Below are positions 32,553 through 35,167 of a DNA stretch of 35,167 nt, in pieces. Source of the DNA: Sperchopsis tessellata (taxonomy: Eukaryota; Arthropoda; Insecta; Coleoptera; Hydrophilidae); contig JAWQRN010000173.1 in NCBI GenBank assembly GCA_033557685.1, positions 1 through 35,167 on the forward strand, in the 5' to 3' direction. The position numbers and the translations under genes were made by a program. Each line of letters begins with the position of its first letter. The first letter of the stretch is position 1. Below the pieces are notes generated by a model. That model had not been told where the DNA came from. It saw only the letters and a list, made by a program, of their open reading frames with translations, and did not search any database.

Positions 32553-33000
32553 GCAAAAAGAAATACATTCTTATCTTACAATATAGCATACATAAATAAA
32601 AATTAATTTTAAACGAAAATATTTTTAATTTTTAAATTATTACTACTTAAATTATTTAAGGACCTTATGTTTATATATCGTATGTTCGAAAATGAACGTT
32701 TCAAAAGATGCTTCATATAAAAACAGTTACCTGTTTTTTTTTTTATAAAAGAAGGCTCAAATTTTTAGTATATACAATAAATACAGAAGGTAAATGCTGA
32801 TAATGGGTACAGGTACGATACTTTTATGCCGACAAGGATATACTACTATATGCGGGTATATGTCAGTTATCTGGCGAATGGTTCTAAAGTTCGGAAAATC
32901 GAGTCAGTTCTTCCAGTCCTCTAAGCGTCCTCGACGATGAAAGCCACGTATTTTCTTGTAATAACACGCAAATATGGGTGAATTTCCAGTGATTTAAATA
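32553..33000. other. FA2H upstream region
   Basis: The candidate promoter region between exon 1 and the upstream transposon. A less AT-rich segment at about 32870-32960 might hold a first, non-coding exon or core promoter, but I see no convincing TATA box on the minus strand. Confidence 0.35.
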
Positions 33001-33101
33001 AAATGGGGTCCGAAACAAGAACTGCAATTTTAAATATGCCGCCTTTTTTCAGCTGTAAAACGTACAATATTTATAATCTACATAACCTATAAATAAATCA
33101 T

Positions 33102-33935
33102 GCAGCGGTACACGATTGCGGAACGCTTAGAAATTATTAAAATTTAATATAAAAACTTCATAAAATTCGTTCCGTTTTCCTGCGAAATCATGTGTGCACT
33201 TCATAAAATTCGTTCCATTTTCCTGCGAAATCATGTGCCAACATTTAATGCAGTGAAGAATTGAATCAAGAAATTCGAAGAAAGTGGTCCTGTTGAAAAC
33301 ATGCAAACAACAATTCGCCATCGTCCAGGTCTTTCAAGGGCAACAATTAAACATTCGTTGCAACGAATTTTGCAAAATTATTTGGATTTACGACCGTATA
33401 ACATTCAATTGGTTTAAGAAATAAAGCCTGCTGACCATCAACAGCGTCGAACGTCGTGAATTGGTGCTTGGAACGCATTGAAGGAGGTCAGGATTTAAAA
33501 ACAAAAAATCATTTTTAACGACGAAGCTCATTTCCACTTGAATGGTTATGTAAACATGCAAAATTGCCGAATATCAGTAATAGAAACCAACAGTAATTCA
33601 AGAAATGCCGATTCATCCAAAACGTGCCATTGTATAGTGTGTTTTTTTTGGGTCGGAGGAGTCATTAGACTATATTTCATCGAAGATGAACATGGTTAAG
33701 CGGTTTCGGCCAATGGAAATTGATATCGTGACATGATTCAGTTAAACGATTTGAAAATATGCGATTAAAGCAGGATGGGGCTACTTGTCACACTGCTGAT
33801 GAAACAATGGCTTTATTGCAGGAAAAGTTTCCCTTGTGTAATTTCTCGTCGTGAAAATGTGAATTGACCACCACGATCGTGTGATTTAACCCCTTTAGAT
33901 TTTTTCTCTGGGGTTATATTAAATCTCAAGTGTAA
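33102..33935 (+). pseudogene. DDE transposase pseudogene in the Tc1/mariner-type element
   Basis: From the ATG at about 33102 the plus strand reads MQRYTIAERLEIIKI, then a 43-bp duplication, FEESGPVENM, SLQRILQNYLDLRPYNIQLV, IIFNDEAHFHLNGYVNMQNCRI, GGVIRLYFIEDEHG, RMGLLVT in place of the QQDGATCHT block (the alternative frame gives QDGATCHTADETM), and PPRSCDLTPLDFF. The three acidic residues of the DDE/D triad are all still recognisable but lie in different frames. Stops and shifts make it inactive, and about 120 codons are missing between the helix-turn-helix region and SLQRIL. Confidence 0.8.
33155..33238. repeat. 43-bp tandem duplication inside the transposase
   Basis: ACTTCATAAAATTCGTTCC begins at 33155 and 33198, and the two units differ at only one or two positions. 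The near identity suggests the duplication is younger than the element's insertion. Confidence 0.85.
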
Positions 33936-34479
33936 GTGAAAAATACAAAAATCATCGTTATTGCACCTTTTACTCAAAGAAGCCATTTGGTCGATATCGT
34001 TTTCTACAGATAATTCTCATGTGCACTAATTTCATTGATACCAATAACCATGAACATTTAAAAAAAAAATTTATTGATTTAAAATTGCAATTCTTGTTTC
34101 TCCATCTTGTAAAATCCCTAGACTAAAGGTATAAATACCCTTACGACGTACATAACGCGTAAAAGATACAATTTAGAACTATGAGTATGCGTAAGATGCG
34201 TGTATTGCAGAGGAATTGAGCAAATATGATAGAAATGAAAAAGTTTATTGAGTTCCAAATACATAAATATGATTGCAATAAAAAAGATATTCAGAATACA
34301 GTTAGTGTTTACCATTCGAAGTGACTTGTTGTGTTGTGTGTTCTCCCAATTAGTGCATCAACAGTGTCGACACAATATTTCCTTTGGTAATTCTGTTTTT
34401 AGCGAGGTCGGCAATTTGCTGACACGGTATTTCAGCTCGACGAAATTCGAATTTGAGGTATTTTTGTGACCTGGTTACC

Positions 34480-35167
34480 ATGGACAAAACTGTAATTAAA
34501 AAATACATCCCAACAGCTGAAATCGAGGTAGAAAAAGATCGAGAAATGGAGGCAGAAAGAGAACGAGAAATTGAAGAACGAATCCTGTTAGAAGTGGATA
34601 GAAGATCACTGATACAAATAGAAAAATAACTAGCCAGATTGAAAGAAAAGCATGGCTGGACCTTAGTCTAATCACGCAAACAAAAAAGATATTCCCCCTT
34701 AGATAATGTACGAAGAACCCTCCAAAGACTGCTGACGGAATATAAAGTTAATCCCGATAACAGATTCCAACTGTTAAGTGACGATTGAGCTGGAAACACA
34801 ACAACCACAGCAAAACGAAGAATCAAAGCTAAAAATACCCCTTATAATGCTCAAGGCCGTGCCTGACTATGAAATAATGATTAATGCACTTGATGATGTT
34901 GCAAAAGACAAATACTCAACTAAAGTAGTGGAAATCGGATTGAAATTATGCCAGTGGAAATCGACAGCTATATAAAGATGATCCACTTGCTTAAAGAAAA
35001 AAAAGTCGAACACCACAAAATGTGAAGGATATTCATAAAATAAAATATCTTTTAAACTCTAAGGTGATTATTGAACCACCTCGAGTAATCAGAAATATCC
35101 CTCAGTGTGCTCGATGTATGACTTATGGGCGTACGAAAGATTCTGCAGCAGGCGCCCAAGGTGCATT
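34480..35167 (+). mobile_element. Jockey-like LINE ORF1 (gag), 5' part, runs off right edge
   Basis: The ATG at 34480 (in ACCATGGAC) opens a charged coiled-coil-like start, MDKTVIKKYIPTAEIEVEKD. After stops, PLIMLKAVPDYEIMINALDDVAK and MPVEIDSYIKMIHLLKEKKVEHH follow, then KIKYLLNSKVIIEPPRVIRN and IPQCARCMTYGRTKDS. These are the pre-C2HC and first CCHC knuckle of Jockey gag proteins. About 40 codons that normally follow VEHH are missing, and TGA/TAA codons interrupt it. About 150 bases upstream probably include the element's 5' leader. The RT ORF would lie outside the window. Confidence 0.75.

Larger units (their letters stand above)
33001..34109 (+). mobile_element. Tc1/mariner-superfamily transposon with both ends
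   Basis: Inverted repeats at 33012-33035 and 34077-34100 match at 23 of 24 positions (GAAACAAGAA.TGCAATTT). TA dinucleotides at 32999-33000 and 34110-34111 could be the target duplication, with the outermost 10 or so bases aligning less well. Between them lies one transposase-like region. The element sits about 0.5 kb upstream of FA2H exon 1, where it could affect the promoter region. It is about 1.1 kb, close to the usual size for this group. Confidence 0.8.

Noticed and set aside
32502..32600. A longer FA2H N terminus from upstream coding sequence
   Set aside because: An in-frame TAG at 32529-32531 closes the frame between the possible acceptor and the ATG.
1..35167. tRNA, rRNA or snRNA genes
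   Set aside because: I looked for tRNA A/B box pairs with a cloverleaf and for conserved rRNA/snRNA blocks by eye and found none I could support.

Overview
This window is nuclear DNA from an animal, most likely an insect with a large, AT-rich, transposon-filled genome. I cannot fix the order of insect from sequence alone. The only host gene I can support is a complete fatty acid 2-hydroxylase gene (FA2H) on the minus strand. Its six coding exons lie at 32501-32274, 16914-16689, 10424-10261, 3216-3084, 2869-2750 and 596-511. All five introns are GT-AG with matching phases, and together the exons give one uninterrupted 318-residue frame. The protein has an N-terminal cytochrome b5 domain (HPGG) and a C-terminal membrane di-iron hydroxylase domain with all expected histidine boxes.

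The rest is mostly mobile-element debris in the introns and both flanks. Intron 5 (2749-597) holds a Penelope-type terminal piece, a LINE 3' end and a hammerhead-like motif. Intron 3 (10260-3217) holds a mariner 3' half, a LINE endonuclease piece, a Penelope-like element with a GIY-YIG domain, a hAT (GTF2IRD2-like) remnant, a LINE reverse-transcriptase piece, and a 2.2 kb element with CACTAG terminal inverted repeats coding for a poorly known transposase-like protein. Intron 2 (16688-10425) holds a long LINE copy with an intact YADD motif and a second LINE tail. Intron 1 (32273-16915) holds a Penelope copy split by a hAT element, a degenerate LINE, a cluster of tandem duplications, further LINE and Tc1 pieces, two more hammerhead-like motifs and a long TA microsatellite. 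Upstream of exon 1 are a Tc1/mariner-type transposon with recognisable ends (33001-34109) and the gag ORF of a Jockey-like LINE running off the right edge. A LINE 3' end lies at the left edge.

The most interesting signals are: (1) three hammerhead-ribozyme-like cores with self-complementary stem III hexamers, plus a decayed one in the Penelope 3' region; (2) the CACTAG-TIR element with its multi-domain, largely uncharacterised protein; (3) a perfect 20-bp fold-back inside a Penelope endonuclease. None of the transposon ORFs looks intact. Identifications are by recognising motifs by eye; no database search was run.
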